From NCBI GenBank assembly GCA_964470195.1, contig CAYYBG010000005.1, forward strand, positions 1 to 64,000: DNA of 64,000 nucleotides, given 5' to 3'. A program made the position numbers and the translations under genes. This document shows, piece by piece, positions 16,447 to 26,030 of this stretch (positions are counted from its first letter, which is position 1; each line of letters opens with the position of its first letter). The notes under the pieces were generated by a model. That model searched no databases and was not told the origin of the DNA. It saw only the letters and a program-made list of their open reading frames with translations. The stretch is from RFPI01 sp964470195 (GTDB lineage Bacteria > Pseudomonadota > Gammaproteobacteria > Burkholderiales > Methylophilaceae).

Positions 16447-17381
16447 TCATCCAATGCAAATATACCGCGCTGCATCGCAATACCATGTGCGCCTGCTTGC
16501 CATGCCCACGTCAAATCATCAGCGCATAGACCTCCTAAGGCATAAATCGGAATAGGTGTGGCTTGTATGAGTTGACTCAATTTCTGCCAACCCAGAGGCT
16601 GGGCATCTGGGTGACTGCGGGTAGCTTTGACAGGCGATAATAAGGCATAGTCGAGTTGCAAATCCCATGCTTTTTGTAATTCTTCGGCGTCATGACAGGA
16701 GCCACCACATAATTGATCAGCGGCTAATATGGGACGTTCACTAAGTTGCATCAAACGCCGACTATTTAGATGAAGCCCGCAGCCAGCCTGAATGGCAAGT
16801 TGCGGTTCAGCATTTAATACAATTTGTAAAGGAATTTTTTCTATTTTGGTGAATACATTCAAAAGTTGTGTCTGATCTAGTTGCGGCTCACGTAACTGGA
16901 TTAGACGCAATCCTTGGCTACATGCGATGTGTAATTTTTTTAAAAAAAGCTGCTCACCTAACTCGGCAATATTGCTGATTGCAAATATAGCTGGCAAGCG
17001 CAATGCTTGCATAATAGGCAGATTTGCCGGCAACAAAGGCTGTGCGCTAAGCTGATGCGGATTTTGCCAAGACCATGCTTGTTGCTCAAGGCTTTGCGGT
17101 TCGCCATGCCAGTCACGCACCTTAAAAAAATGTAAACGTACTGTTTTTTCAGGATATTGATAAGTTCTTGTCAGCCATGGATTTGCCTCAAGCACTTGAA
17201 TCCCCAGCTCCTCTTGTAACTCTCTCGCTAGCGCTTGAGAGGCTGTCTCGCCAGCTTCAATTTTGCCACCGGGGAACTCCCACCAACCCGACCACGGCTT
17301 TCCTGTTGGGCGCTGTGCAAGCAAAACTTCACCTGATGGACGCTGTAATACAGCGACAGCAACCTGAGTCACAGCATTCAT
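16443..17381 (-). CDS. Nudix hydrolase (MutT) fused to a ThiE/TenI-like domain
   Basis: 312 residues in two domains. Residues 1-130 are a MutT-type Nudix hydrolase with WEFPGGKIEAGE and the full Nudix box at 39-61 (E45, RELQEELG), expected to hydrolyse 8-oxo-dGTP. Residues ~131-312 form a TIM-barrel ThiE/TenI-like domain with LIQLREPQLDQTQL, HLNSRRLM, a DYALLSPVKATRSHP segment and YALGGLCADD. The fusion is recurrent in Beta- and Gammaproteobacteria; whether the second half makes thiamine phosphate is not established. It overlaps both neighbours by 4 nt. Confidence 0.92.
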   Translation of the reverse strand: MNAVTQVAVAVLQRPSGEVLLAQRPTGKPWSGWWEFPGGKIEAGETASQALARELQEELGIQVLEANPWLTRTYQYPEKTVRLHFFKVRDWHGEPQSLEQQAWSWQNPHQLSAQPLLPANLPIMQALRLPAIFAISNIAELGEQLFLKKLHIACSQGLRLIQLREPQLDQTQLLNVFTKIEKIPLQIVLNAEPQLAIQAGCGLHLNSRRLMQLSERPILAADQLCGGSCHDAEELQKAWDLQLDYALLSPVKATRSHPDAQPLGWQKLSQLIQATPIPIYALGGLCADDLTWAWQAGAHGIAMQRGIFALDE

Positions 17382-18253
17382 TGTTGGCCCTTGTACGCTA
17401 ACCCTAATCGACCAGCATAATCTCGTGCAAATTGATAAGCCACACGTCCACTTCGAGCACCACGATTGGCGGCAAATAATAACGCAGCTTGTCGTGCTTG
17501 CTGATTAAATTGATCGACGCCAAAATGCTTTAACCAAGTATTCGCAACATCTAGATAAGCATCTTGATCAAATGGATAAAAAGATAACCACAAGCCAAAA
17601 CGTTCTGATAAGGAAATTTTTTCTTCTACGCTCTCTGCTGGACGAATTTCATCTCCCAGATAAGTGGTTTGTAAGTTATCTTGCATAAAGTCTGGCATCA
17701 AATGGCGACGATTCGAAGTAGCGTAAATTAAGATATTGTCGGAATGCGTTTGTAAAGAACCATCCAACACTACTTTCAAGGACTTGTAGGCAGTTTCATT
17801 TGCCTCAAAAGATAAATCGTCGCAGAAAATGATAAATCGCTCAGGACGCTCACGCACCATATTCACAATCAGTGGCAGTGCCAATAGGTCTTGCTTATCT
17901 ACCTCGATTAAACGAAGTCCTTGCTGATGAAACTGATGTAACAATGCTTTAATCAATGAGGACTTTCCGGTGCCACGCGCCCCCTTCATCAAAACATGAT
18001 TAGCTGGTAATCCAGCAAGGAACTGCTGGGTATTTTGAACAAGTTGTGCTTTTTGTGTATCCACATGACGAATATTGTCTAGTTGGATCAAGTGAGGCTG
18101 ATTTATTTTTTCCAACTGATGGCTCTGCCAACGCCATGCCAAAGCGTCCCAATCGGTAGCTGCAGCTTGTGTTGGCAAGCTAGCTTGTATTTGCTCGATG
18201 AGGGTATCTAATCGGTCTATCAAACTCTGTAAAAGTGGTTGTAAAGATTGCAT
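17378..18253 (-). CDS. DUF815-family AAA+ ATPase
   Basis: 291 residues. Walker A GARGTGKSS at 91-99, Walker B FIIFCDDLSFE at about 140-150 (D145, D146), then a YATSNRRHLMP sensor 1 region and a basic C-terminal SGRVAYQFARDYAGR. This is the DUF815 pattern of soluble AAA+ proteins of unknown role. It overlaps argJ by 1 nt upstream and the Nudix fusion by 4 nt downstream. The argJ-DUF815-MutT order is seen in many Betaproteobacteria. Confidence 0.92.
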   Translation of the reverse strand: MQSLQPLLQSLIDRLDTLIEQIQASLPTQAAATDWDALAWRWQSHQLEKINQPHLIQLDNIRHVDTQKAQLVQNTQQFLAGLPANHVLMKGARGTGKSSLIKALLHQFHQQGLRLIEVDKQDLLALPLIVNMVRERPERFIIFCDDLSFEANETAYKSLKVVLDGSLQTHSDNILIYATSNRRHLMPDFMQDNLQTTYLGDEIRPAESVEEKISLSERFGLWLSFYPFDQDAYLDVANTWLKHFGVDQFNQQARQAALLFAANRGARSGRVAYQFARDYAGRLGLAYKGQQ

Positions 18254-19479
18254 TATGAACGATAGCTCGCATTAATTTTGACGTAATCATAAGAAAAGTC
18301 ACAAGTCCAGATGGTGGATTTTGCAACACCACGATTGAGTACAACACGCACCAATATCTCTGCTTGCTGCATCACTGCTGCCCCCTGCTCTTCAGAATAA
18401 CTAGAGGCTCTGCCACCGTGCTCTGCGACCAGAGTTTCATTCAAATATAGTTGTAATTTGTCTACTTGCAGGTCACTCACACCGGCATATCCAATAGCGG
18501 CCAAAATCCTGCCCAAGTTAGGATCAGAGGCAAAAAAAGCGGTCTTCACCAAAGGAGAGCCGGCAATTGCATAAGCAATTTGACGACATTCTTGCACATC
18601 ACGGCCTGCCTCGACTTGTATTGTCATTAATTTGGTTGCCCCCTCACCGTCGCGAACGATGGCTTTTGCCAGCTGAATAGCGATTTCACAGATCGCATCG
18701 CGCAGGCGCTGATAATTCGCTGAGCAAGTATTTATTTCTGCATGCGCTACTTGTCTAGTAGCAATTAAGATAAAAGCATCATTGGTAGAGGTATCACCAT
18801 CCACCGTGATGCAATTAAATGACTGATTCACGATATCAGACACCATCTCATCCAGAGTCGCTTGACTGATATTGGCATCAGTTGCGATATAGCTCAGCAT
18901 CGTGGCCATATTGGGATGTATCATGCCAGAGCCTTTTGCAATACCAGTGATAGTGACAGTAACGCCATCAATTTGAATTTGTTGACTGGCAGCCTTAGCA
19001 ACAATGTCGGTGGTCATAATGCTCTCGGCAGCATCTAACCAGTGATCCTCATGCAAGTCTGCTACACAAGCGGGTAAGCCGGCTAACAATCTGTCCATAG
19101 GCAAAGGCTCTAATATCACCCCGGTAGAAAAAGGTAATACCTGCTCAGGGGCAATATCCAATAGTTGTGCCAATATCTGGCAACTTTGTTTAGCGTCTTG
19201 CCAACCTTGCTCACCTGTCCCTGCATTGGCATTACCAGTATTGACTAATAAAGCACGTATAGGCTTGCCAGCGCTTAAATGTTGGCGGCAAACTGTCACT
19301 GGCGCTGCGCAAAATTGATTGGTAGTAAATACCCCAGCTACATGACTTCCCTCTGCCAAATGCATCACCAACATATCTTTTCGATTTGGTTTTCGTATTT
19401 CTGCTTTGGCAATACCCAGTTTAAGTCCTGCAATGGGTTTTAATTCATGGGCTAATGGAGCGGTTAGATTGACTGGCAT
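18253..19479 (-). CDS. argJ: Bifunctional glutamate N-acetyltransferase / N-acetylglutamate synthase
   Basis: 408 residues, the cyclic-pathway enzyme that moves acetyl from N-acetylornithine to glutamate. The self-cleavage site is in GSGMIHPNMATML, with T193 as new N-terminal nucleophile. NTGNANAGTGEQG, TVDGDTSTNDAF and DGEGATK match the family, and the C-terminal half carries the SDPNLGRILAAIGYAGV block. Having argJ as well as argA (33.7 kb) means N-acetylglutamate can be both recycled and made afresh. It starts the argJ-DUF815-Nudix-FixH-like chain. Confidence 0.96.
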   Translation of the reverse strand: MPVNLTAPLAHELKPIAGLKLGIAKAEIRKPNRKDMLVMHLAEGSHVAGVFTTNQFCAAPVTVCRQHLSAGKPIRALLVNTGNANAGTGEQGWQDAKQSCQILAQLLDIAPEQVLPFSTGVILEPLPMDRLLAGLPACVADLHEDHWLDAAESIMTTDIVAKAASQQIQIDGVTVTITGIAKGSGMIHPNMATMLSYIATDANISQATLDEMVSDIVNQSFNCITVDGDTSTNDAFILIATRQVAHAEINTCSANYQRLRDAICEIAIQLAKAIVRDGEGATKLMTIQVEAGRDVQECRQIAYAIAGSPLVKTAFFASDPNLGRILAAIGYAGVSDLQVDKLQLYLNETLVAEHGGRASSYSEEQGAAVMQQAEILVRVVLNRGVAKSTIWTCDFSYDYVKINASYRS

Positions 19480-19537
19480 GGAAGCTCTCTCAATATTTAA
19501 TGAAAGTTAAAAGTCCCTGTGATTTTAACTGATTGAT

Positions 19538-19560
19538 AAAAAAAAGCGGCAAAGCCGCTT
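19538..19560 (-). terminator. Intrinsic terminator after the secA-DUF1289 unit
   Basis: On the minus strand AAGCGGC-TTT-GCCGCTT is followed by a run of T. It lies 38 nt past the DUF1289 stop and isolates argJ from the secA transcript. Confidence 0.9.
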
Positions 19561-19597
19561 ATTCCCTTAAATGGTTTTTGCTTGGATAGAGACAGAA

Positions 19598-19783
19598 TTA
19601 AAACTGCACATTATCCTGCATGCGCTGATCGAGTTGCGCCAGCACTTGAGCACGTTGTTCATCACTCATATCCCACCAATTTTGGATTTCTTCTAATGAA
19701 CGATAACAACCCAAACATAATCCGGAATTATCATCCATGGTACAAACTCCAATACATGGGGTTTCAATATTTTCAGCAGACAT
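19598..19783 (-). CDS. DUF1289 small cysteine-motif protein
   Basis: 61 residues with TPCIGVCTMDDNSGLCLGC (C10, C14, C23, C26) and a following helix SLEEIQNWWDMSDEQR. This is the complete DUF1289 pattern, predicted to bind a metal or Fe-S centre; the biochemical role is unknown. It starts 11 nt after secA, probably on the same transcript, and is followed by a strong terminator. Confidence 0.92.
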   Translation of the reverse strand: MSAENIETPCIGVCTMDDNSGLCLGCYRSLEEIQNWWDMSDEQRAQVLAQLDQRMQDNVQF

Positions 19784-19794
19784 TATTCACCTCT

Positions 19795-22506
19795 TTATTT
19801 CAAAACACCGTGACACTGTTTATATTTTTTACCAGACCCACAAGGGCAAGGGTCATTTCTACCTACTTTTATTCCATCCCGCTGGAATGGCGTTTGTTCA
19901 TCCTGCTCTGGTTCACCAGCGAGCGCCGCGTCGAAGTCAGTATGTTGGTACTGCACATTTTCTAACTCAGTTGGTTTCTCAACCGCCTCGACATCGCGTT
20001 CATTTTGCACTTTGACTTGCAAGGTCACTTGAGTGACTTCATGTTTAACGGTATTGAGTAAGTTCGCGAACAATTCAAAGGCTTCGCGTTTATATTCTTG
20101 TTTTGGATTCTTCTGTGCATACGAGCGCAGATGAATGCCTTGGCGCAAATGGTCAAGCGCAGACAAGTGTTCGCGCCAATGCTGATCCAAACTTTGCAAC
20201 ATCACCGCACGTTCAAATTGACGCAATACATCTGAGCTCGCTTGTTGTTCTTTGATTTGATATGCCTCATCGGCCGCTTGAAGAACCCTCTCACGCAGAG
20301 TTTCCTCATGAAGCGAGGGATTATCTTGTAGCATTTGTTGCAGGGGTAAATGCAAATTAAACTCGGACTGTAACGCTTTCTCCAATCCAGAAACCTCCCA
20401 CTGCTCCTCGACACTGCCTGGCGGAATATAAAGAGCAAACATATCGCTCAGCACGTCATCTCGCATTACTTTGATAGTTTCGCCAATATCAGTTGACTCG
20501 AGTAGTTCATTACGTTGCTCATAAATCACCTTACGTTGATCATTCGCTACATCGTCATACTCTAATAACTGCTTACGTATATCGAAATTACGACCTTCCA
20601 CTTTTCTTTGCGCATTTTCAATCGCACGCGTTACCCATGGATGTTCGATTGCTTCACCCTCAGGCATTTTCAGACGCTCCATAATGGCGGAGACACGATC
20701 CGAAGCAAATATACGTAACAATTGATCTTCTAAAGACAAATAGAAGCGACTCGAGCCGTTGTCTCCTTGTCGGCCAGCTCGTCCTCGTAACTGATTATCA
20801 ACCCGCCTAGACTCATGACGCTCGGTACCAATAATATGTAAGCCCCCTGCTTGCAAAACAGCTTGATTGCGCTGTTGCCACTCGCTACGAATTTTCTCAA
20901 TAGAGGACTGTTTTTCAGCTTCGCTGAGTTTTTCATTATTTTGTACTGCAATGATTTCAGAATCTGGATTTCCTCCCAGTACAATATCGGTACCACGACC
21001 CGCCATATTGGTGGCAATGGTAATCATCGCTGGACGTCCAGCTTGCTCAATAATATGAGCCTCACGTTCATGTTGTTTGGCATTCAGCACTTGGTGGGGC
21101 AACTTAGCTTTATCAAGCAAAGCAGAAATTAATTCGGAATTTTCAATCGAAGTAGTCCCCACTAAAACGGGCTGACCACGTTGCTGACACTCTTTAATGT
21201 CCTCAATCACCGCCTGATATTTCTCTTTAGCAGTGCGATAAACCTTATCCATATGATCAATACGACGGGTGTTTCTGTGGGTTGGAATGACCACCGTCTC
21301 TAAACCGTAAATTTGATTAAATTCATAGGCTTCAGTGTCTGCAGTACCGGTCATACCGCATAATTTGGTATACATACGGAAGTAATTTTGAAAGGTAATC
21401 GATGCCAGTGTTTGGTTCTCTTTTTGTATCTGCACCCCTTCTTTAGCCTCAACCGCTTGATGTAATCCATCAGACCAACGGCGTCCAGCCATCATGCGGC
21501 CGGTAAATTCATCGACAATTACGATATCCCCATCTCGCACCACATAGTGTTGGTCACGATGAAAAAGATGATGTGCTCGTAATGAAGCGTACAAATGATG
21601 TACCAAACTGATGCTAGAAGCATCGTATAAACTTGTCCCTGTCGCCAATAAACCAGATTGCTCCATCAGTTGTTCAGCATGCTCGTGACCCTGCTCAGAC
21701 ATAATCACTTGACTGGCTTTTTCATCCACCCAGAAATCACCCTCGCCGTCTTCTAGTTCTTGACGCTTAAGCTTAAGCGCAATTTGATTCACTTGGGTAT
21801 ATAACTCAACACTATCATCCGCCTGACCAGAGATGATTAATGGCGTACGCGCCTCGTCAATCAAAATAGAATCGACCTCATCTACCAAGGCAAAATTTAA
21901 ACTTCTCTGCACCCTTTGCTCAGTGGAGTACACCATGTTATCGCGCAGATAATCAAAGCCGAATTCGTTGTTGGTACCATAGGTGATGTCTGCTGCGTAG
22001 GCAGCTTGTTTCATCTCGTGCGGCATTTGCGATAAATTCACACCCACCGTCAAACCGAGGAAACTATATAACTTCCCCATCCACTCAGCATCTCGTTTAG
22101 CCAAGTAATCATTGACTGTGACAACATGCACTCCTTTACCACTTAATGCATTCAAATAGGCAGGTAAAGTAGCAACAAGAGTTTTACCCTCTCCGGTGCG
22201 CATTTCGGCAATTTTATTGGCATTCAGTACCATGCCACCCACTAGCTGCACATCAAAATGACGCATATTGAGAACTCTTCTACTCCCCTCTCGCACCACG
22301 GCGAAGGCTTCTGGTAGAAGTTTTTCAAGTGACTCACCTTGCTGATAACGCTGTTTGAATTGTTGTGTTTTTTCGCGTAATTGCTCATCTGAAAGCGCTT
22401 GCATATCAGGTTCCAAGGCATTAATGCGTTGTACCTGTTGCATATATTGTTTGACTAACCGGTCATTACGGCTACCAAAGATTTTTTTGAACAAGGTCGT
22501 GATCAT
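19795..22506 (-). CDS. secA: Preprotein translocase motor ATPase SecA
   Basis: 903 residues, full length. The Walker A RTGEGKT at 103-109, the Walker B region LVDEVDSILIDEARTPLIISG near residue 210, the preprotein cross-linking domain and NMAGRGTDIVLGG (helicase motif) are all present. The C terminus ends in the zinc-binding SecB/ribosome module C887PC889GSGKKYKQC898H. It drives Sec-dependent export of unfolded proteins through SecYEG. Divergent from dciA, the usual betaproteobacterial context. Confidence 0.98.
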   Translation of the reverse strand: MITTLFKKIFGSRNDRLVKQYMQQVQRINALEPDMQALSDEQLREKTQQFKQRYQQGESLEKLLPEAFAVVREGSRRVLNMRHFDVQLVGGMVLNANKIAEMRTGEGKTLVATLPAYLNALSGKGVHVVTVNDYLAKRDAEWMGKLYSFLGLTVGVNLSQMPHEMKQAAYAADITYGTNNEFGFDYLRDNMVYSTEQRVQRSLNFALVDEVDSILIDEARTPLIISGQADDSVELYTQVNQIALKLKRQELEDGEGDFWVDEKASQVIMSEQGHEHAEQLMEQSGLLATGTSLYDASSISLVHHLYASLRAHHLFHRDQHYVVRDGDIVIVDEFTGRMMAGRRWSDGLHQAVEAKEGVQIQKENQTLASITFQNYFRMYTKLCGMTGTADTEAYEFNQIYGLETVVIPTHRNTRRIDHMDKVYRTAKEKYQAVIEDIKECQQRGQPVLVGTTSIENSELISALLDKAKLPHQVLNAKQHEREAHIIEQAGRPAMITIATNMAGRGTDIVLGGNPDSEIIAVQNNEKLSEAEKQSSIEKIRSEWQQRNQAVLQAGGLHIIGTERHESRRVDNQLRGRAGRQGDNGSSRFYLSLEDQLLRIFASDRVSAIMERLKMPEGEAIEHPWVTRAIENAQRKVEGRNFDIRKQLLEYDDVANDQRKVIYEQRNELLESTDIGETIKVMRDDVLSDMFALYIPPGSVEEQWEVSGLEKALQSEFNLHLPLQQMLQDNPSLHEETLRERVLQAADEAYQIKEQQASSDVLRQFERAVMLQSLDQHWREHLSALDHLRQGIHLRSYAQKNPKQEYKREAFELFANLLNTVKHEVTQVTLQVKVQNERDVEAVEKPTELENVQYQHTDFDAALAGEPEQDEQTPFQRDGIKVGRNDPCPCGSGKKYKQCHGVLK

Positions 22507-22705
22507 AAATAATTACCAGAATTGAATACCGGCGTTTAGCTGATTCCCAGAAAAGAGGGATCAGGCCAAAACATAGTTAATGTTAAAAAAATGCGTAAAA
22601 TACAATCTGCTTTCGCTCGTTTATTGCGCGAATCAAAAAATGCGCAATTTTACCATAAGCCCTTTATATAAACAGACAATTACTCAATCAGACCCACTGA
22701 AACGC

Positions 22706-23122
22706 ATGCAAAAATTAAAATCCATTTTGGCCAGTAATCCGACGCTCAGTCCATTAGCCGAGCTTACTCAGGCACAACTTAACATCGAGCGAGCATGGGC
22801 TAGAGTAGTCCCCAGTGAATTAGCCGATTTTTGTCAGGTTGGGGCTTTGCAAAACAAACGTTTGACTGTACTGGTTGCGAATAATGCGATAGCTGCCAAA
22901 ATTAAATTTTTAATGCCTTCATTGATTATTAGCCTACGTGCTGAAAATCTGGTGGTGAGCACAATTAAGATTCAATTACTCAGTTTGCCCAACACTGGCA
23001 AAACTTCGCCACAACGCAGTCTGCCTAAACAAGGCGCACAAGCCTTGCAACAATTTGCTGAACAACTGGATTCTCCATTAGCTGATCAAATCCGTCATTT
23101 TCTAGCCAACGCAAAAAAATAA
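22706..23122 (+). CDS. dciA: DciA-like (DUF721) protein, putative replicative helicase loader
   Basis: 138 residues from this start. The central IERAWARVVPSELADFCQVGALQNKRLTVLVANNAIAAKIKFLMPSLIISL is a DUF721 domain, the fold of DciA, which interacts with the replicative helicase DnaB in bacteria lacking DnaC. The C-terminal tail is short and partly basic. Longer in-frame ATGs at 22580 and 22640 exist. The one giving MQKLKSIL was chosen because relatives begin about there; none has a clear ribosome-binding site, so the start is uncertain. Divergent from secA. Confidence 0.8.
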   Translation: MQKLKSILASNPTLSPLAELTQAQLNIERAWARVVPSELADFCQVGALQNKRLTVLVANNAIAAKIKFLMPSLIISLRAENLVVSTIKIQLLSLPNTGKTSPQRSLPKQGAQALQQFAEQLDSPLADQIRHFLANAKK

Positions 23123-23144
23123 AGCCCGCATACACGGGCTTTAT
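23119..23144 (+). terminator. Terminator overlapping the dciA stop, shared with hppA
   Basis: ATAAAGCCCG (23119-23128) pairs with CGGGCTTTAT (23135-23144). The stem includes the dciA stop codon and, being symmetrical, can serve both convergent genes. The trailing T-run is short on the plus strand (TTTATTT); on the minus strand it runs into the A/T bases before the stem. Confidence 0.7.
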
Positions 23145-23181
23145 TTGGTTGGACAAGATTTTTTTACCTTGTCTATCAGAA

Positions 23182-25212
23182 TTACAACATCGGAATAATC
23201 AATAAAGCAACGATATTAATAATCTTGATTAATGGGTTAACTGCAGGTCCTGCAGTATCTTTATATGGATCGCCTACGGTATCCCCAGTTACCGCAGCCT
23301 TGTGTGCCTCAGAGCCTTTACCGCCGAAATTACCGTCCTCGATATATTTCTTGGCATTGTCCCAAGCACCGCCACCTGTGGTCATGGAGATCGCTACAAA
23401 CAGACCTGTGACAATTGTCCCAATCAACAAGCCACCTAATGCTTCTGCACCTAAACATTTACCGACAATGATAGGAACAGCTACTGGTAACAAAGAAGGA
23501 ATAATCATTTCCTTAATCGCAGATTTAGTCAGCATATCTACTGCGCGTGAATAATCTGGCTTGGCTTTACCCGTCATGATTCCTTTTATTTCTTTGAATT
23601 GACGACGTACTTCAATCACCACGGAAGAGGCTGCGCGACCAACTGCTTCCATCGCCATCGCACCAAATAAATAAGGAATCATGCCACCAATAAACAAACC
23701 AATAATCACCTTGTAATTGGACAAACTAAAATCAGCAGTGATGTTGTAATGGCCTAAGTTATGGGTAAAGTCAGCAAACAATACAATTGCTGCCAAACCA
23801 GCAGAACCAATAGCATAGCCTTTGGTAACTGCTTTAGTGGTATTGCCTACTGCGTCTAATGGGTCGGTAATGTTACGGATTTTCGCTGGCAACTGTGCCA
23901 TTTCTGCGACACCGCCTGCGTTATCAGTAATAGGGCCATAGGCATCGAGTGCAACAATAATCCCAGCCATTGATAACATCGCAGTCGCCGCGACAGCAAT
24001 TCCGTACAAACCTGCCAGCCCAAAAGAAGCCCAAATACCTAAACAGATAACCAATACTGGTGCAGCGGTAGATTTCATTGAAACGCCCAAACCAGCAATC
24101 ATATTCGTCGCATGACCGGTGGTGCAGGATTGAGCGATATGACGGACAGGGGCATACTCAGTCGCGGTATAGTATTCAGTAATCACTACCATTGCGGCCG
24201 TAACCCCCAAACCGACTAATGCTGCATAGAAAATATTCATAGCAGATACTTCAGCACCATCAATCGTGATACCTGTCATCATATCCATCGTGACATAGTA
24301 GAAGGCTACAGCTGACAATGCTCCAGCCACAATCAGACCTCGATATAAGGCGTTCATCACACGTCCACCATCTTTAACTTTCACAAAGAAAGTACTGATC
24401 ACAGAAGCTAAAATGGAAACACCTCCTAGTACCAAAGGATACAGCAAAGCATTTTCGTTATCTGGAATTAGCAATGCACCCAATACCATGGTGGCGATAA
24501 TAGTAACGGCATAGGTTTCGAATAAATCAGCCGCCATCCCTGCACAGTCGCCGACATTATCACCGACGTTATCGGCAATCACTGCAGGATTGCGTGGATC
24601 ATCTTCAGGAATTCCTGCTTCTACCTTGCCGACTAAGTCAGCGCCAACATCAGCCCCCTTGGTAAAGATACCCCCACCTAGACGAGCAAAGATAGAAATC
24701 AGCGAGCTACCAAAAGCAAACCCGACCAATGAACCTGTATCCACTGCAGTACCAGCAGGCGTTTGGCTAACGAGATAAGCGTAAAAACCCGCTACTCCTA
24801 ACAAACCCAAGCCTACAACCAGCATGCCAGTAATTGCGCCACCTCGGAAAGCGACTTGCAAAGCGGCATTAATACCGTTATGGGCTGCTTGCGCGGTACG
24901 CAGATTAGAACGTACAGAAATATTCATCCCAATATATCCTGCCACGCCTGATAATACCGCCCCCACTAGGAAACCCAGTGCTGTAAGCTGATTCAGTCCA
25001 AGCCAAATCGCAATAAACAGCACAATACCGACAATGGCTATCGTTCGATATTGACGGTTTAAATAGGCTGATGCGCCTTGTTGAATTGCGGCAGCAATTT
25101 CGCGCATGCGCTCATTACCAGTCGCCTGAGATAAAACCCACTTAATTGTAAGTGCTCCATAAAGCAAGGCTACAACTGCACAGCCAAGAGCAAGTAAAAG
25201 ACTCTGTGACAT
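23182..25212 (-). CDS. hppA: Membrane-bound H+-translocating pyrophosphatase, K+-independent type
   Basis: 676 residues with about 16 membrane segments; it couples hydrolysis of pyrophosphate to proton pumping. The PPi-binding region GGGIFTKGADVGADLVGKVEAGIPEDDPRNPAVIADNVGDNVGDCAGMAADLFE is complete, and the C-terminal KAAVTGDTVGDPYKDTAGPAVNPLIK is intact. The subclass determinant reads G456-N-T-T-K460-A-V-T463: Lys460 and Thr463 mark K+-independent H+-PPases, whereas K+-dependent ones have Ala. Located one terminator away from the soluble ppa gene. Confidence 0.97.
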   Translation of the reverse strand: MSQSLLLALGCAVVALLYGALTIKWVLSQATGNERMREIAAAIQQGASAYLNRQYRTIAIVGIVLFIAIWLGLNQLTALGFLVGAVLSGVAGYIGMNISVRSNLRTAQAAHNGINAALQVAFRGGAITGMLVVGLGLLGVAGFYAYLVSQTPAGTAVDTGSLVGFAFGSSLISIFARLGGGIFTKGADVGADLVGKVEAGIPEDDPRNPAVIADNVGDNVGDCAGMAADLFETYAVTIIATMVLGALLIPDNENALLYPLVLGGVSILASVISTFFVKVKDGGRVMNALYRGLIVAGALSAVAFYYVTMDMMTGITIDGAEVSAMNIFYAALVGLGVTAAMVVITEYYTATEYAPVRHIAQSCTTGHATNMIAGLGVSMKSTAAPVLVICLGIWASFGLAGLYGIAVAATAMLSMAGIIVALDAYGPITDNAGGVAEMAQLPAKIRNITDPLDAVGNTTKAVTKGYAIGSAGLAAIVLFADFTHNLGHYNITADFSLSNYKVIIGLFIGGMIPYLFGAMAMEAVGRAASSVVIEVRRQFKEIKGIMTGKAKPDYSRAVDMLTKSAIKEMIIPSLLPVAVPIIVGKCLGAEALGGLLIGTIVTGLFVAISMTTGGGAWDNAKKYIEDGNFGGKGSEAHKAAVTGDTVGDPYKDTAGPAVNPLIKIINIVALLIIPML

Positions 25213-25414
25213 TGTTACTCTCCTATATTATTTTGAGAATTATTGCGTATTACCTTAGAACTTCAAGAAACTAAAACTTGTTTACTACTTCATTACGAAT
25301 TGCAAACTACTTAAATCAATAGGTAGTGTCTGCTAGATTAAACCAAAACAAGATATTGGGAAAGCTTATTGCTGGCTTGTTGAATAATATGGCGAGGATC
25401 GCTAATTCCCAGAC

Positions 25415-25442
25415 AAAAAAAAATCCCGCTAGGCGAGATTTT
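25415..25442 (-). terminator. Intrinsic terminator after ppa
   Basis: On the minus strand AATCTCGC-CTA-GCGGGATT (one G-T wobble in the stem) is followed by nine T. It lies 17 nt past the ppa stop and separates the purC-can-ppa transcript from hppA. Confidence 0.85.
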
Positions 25443-25458
25443 ATTGGGTAAAAGAAAC

Positions 25459-26007
25459 TCAGAATTGTGGTTTATCATCGCTATCTTGATAACGTTTGAT
25501 GCCATTAATGATTTCTTGTTTGGCTTCCTCTATGCCTTTCCAGCCATCAATTTTTACCCACTTACCTTTATCCAAATCTTTGTAGTGCTCAAAGAAGTGG
25601 GCAATGATATTTAAACGCCATTCAGAGACATCGCTATATTTTTGTAGATGTTTGTATAATCCACATACTTTATCAATTGGCACCGCTAATACTTTTGCAT
25701 CAGGACCTGCCTCATCCGTCATCATCAACACACCGAGAGGGCGACAGCGCACCACCACTCCTGGAATCAATGGCACTGGGGTAATCACCAATACATCAAC
25801 TGGATCTCCATCTTCTGAGAGCGTATGAGGGATGTAGCCATAGTTACATGGGTATTGCATAGAAGTGCCCATAAAGCGATCAACAAAAATCGCTCCACTT
25901 TCTTTGTCAACCTCATATTTGACTGGGTCTCCTTGCATAGGAATTTCGATAACTACATTGAAATCATTTGGAATATCTTTGCCGCTAGGCACATTCATTA
26001 AAGCCAC
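25459..26007 (-). CDS. ppa: Inorganic pyrophosphatase (soluble, family I)
   Basis: 182 residues. EIPMQGDPVKYEVDKESGAIFVDR and the signature DGDPVDVLVI bind Mg2+ and pyrophosphate; YPCNYGYIPHTL lies between them. Length and motifs are standard for hexameric bacterial PPases. It follows the carbonic anhydrase gene by 23 nt. Having this soluble enzyme and the proton-pumping hppA side by side is notable, since both consume the same substrate. Confidence 0.97.
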   Translation of the reverse strand: MALMNVPSGKDIPNDFNVVIEIPMQGDPVKYEVDKESGAIFVDRFMGTSMQYPCNYGYIPHTLSEDGDPVDVLVITPVPLIPGVVVRCRPLGVLMMTDEAGPDAKVLAVPIDKVCGLYKHLQKYSDVSEWRLNIIAHFFEHYKDLDKGKWVKIDGWKGIEEAKQEIINGIKRYQDSDDKPQF

Positions 26008-26030
26008 AATATTTACCTTTTAAATACTAA

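Noticed and set aside
19582..19965. Plus-strand 127-residue frame across DUF1289 and the secA end
   Set aside because: Antisense to two conserved genes and includes the complement of the SecA zinc motif; no start signal.
22580..22705. Longer N terminus of dciA
   Set aside because: No ribosome-binding site at either upstream ATG and the extra residues do not look like the family; kept as a noted alternative.
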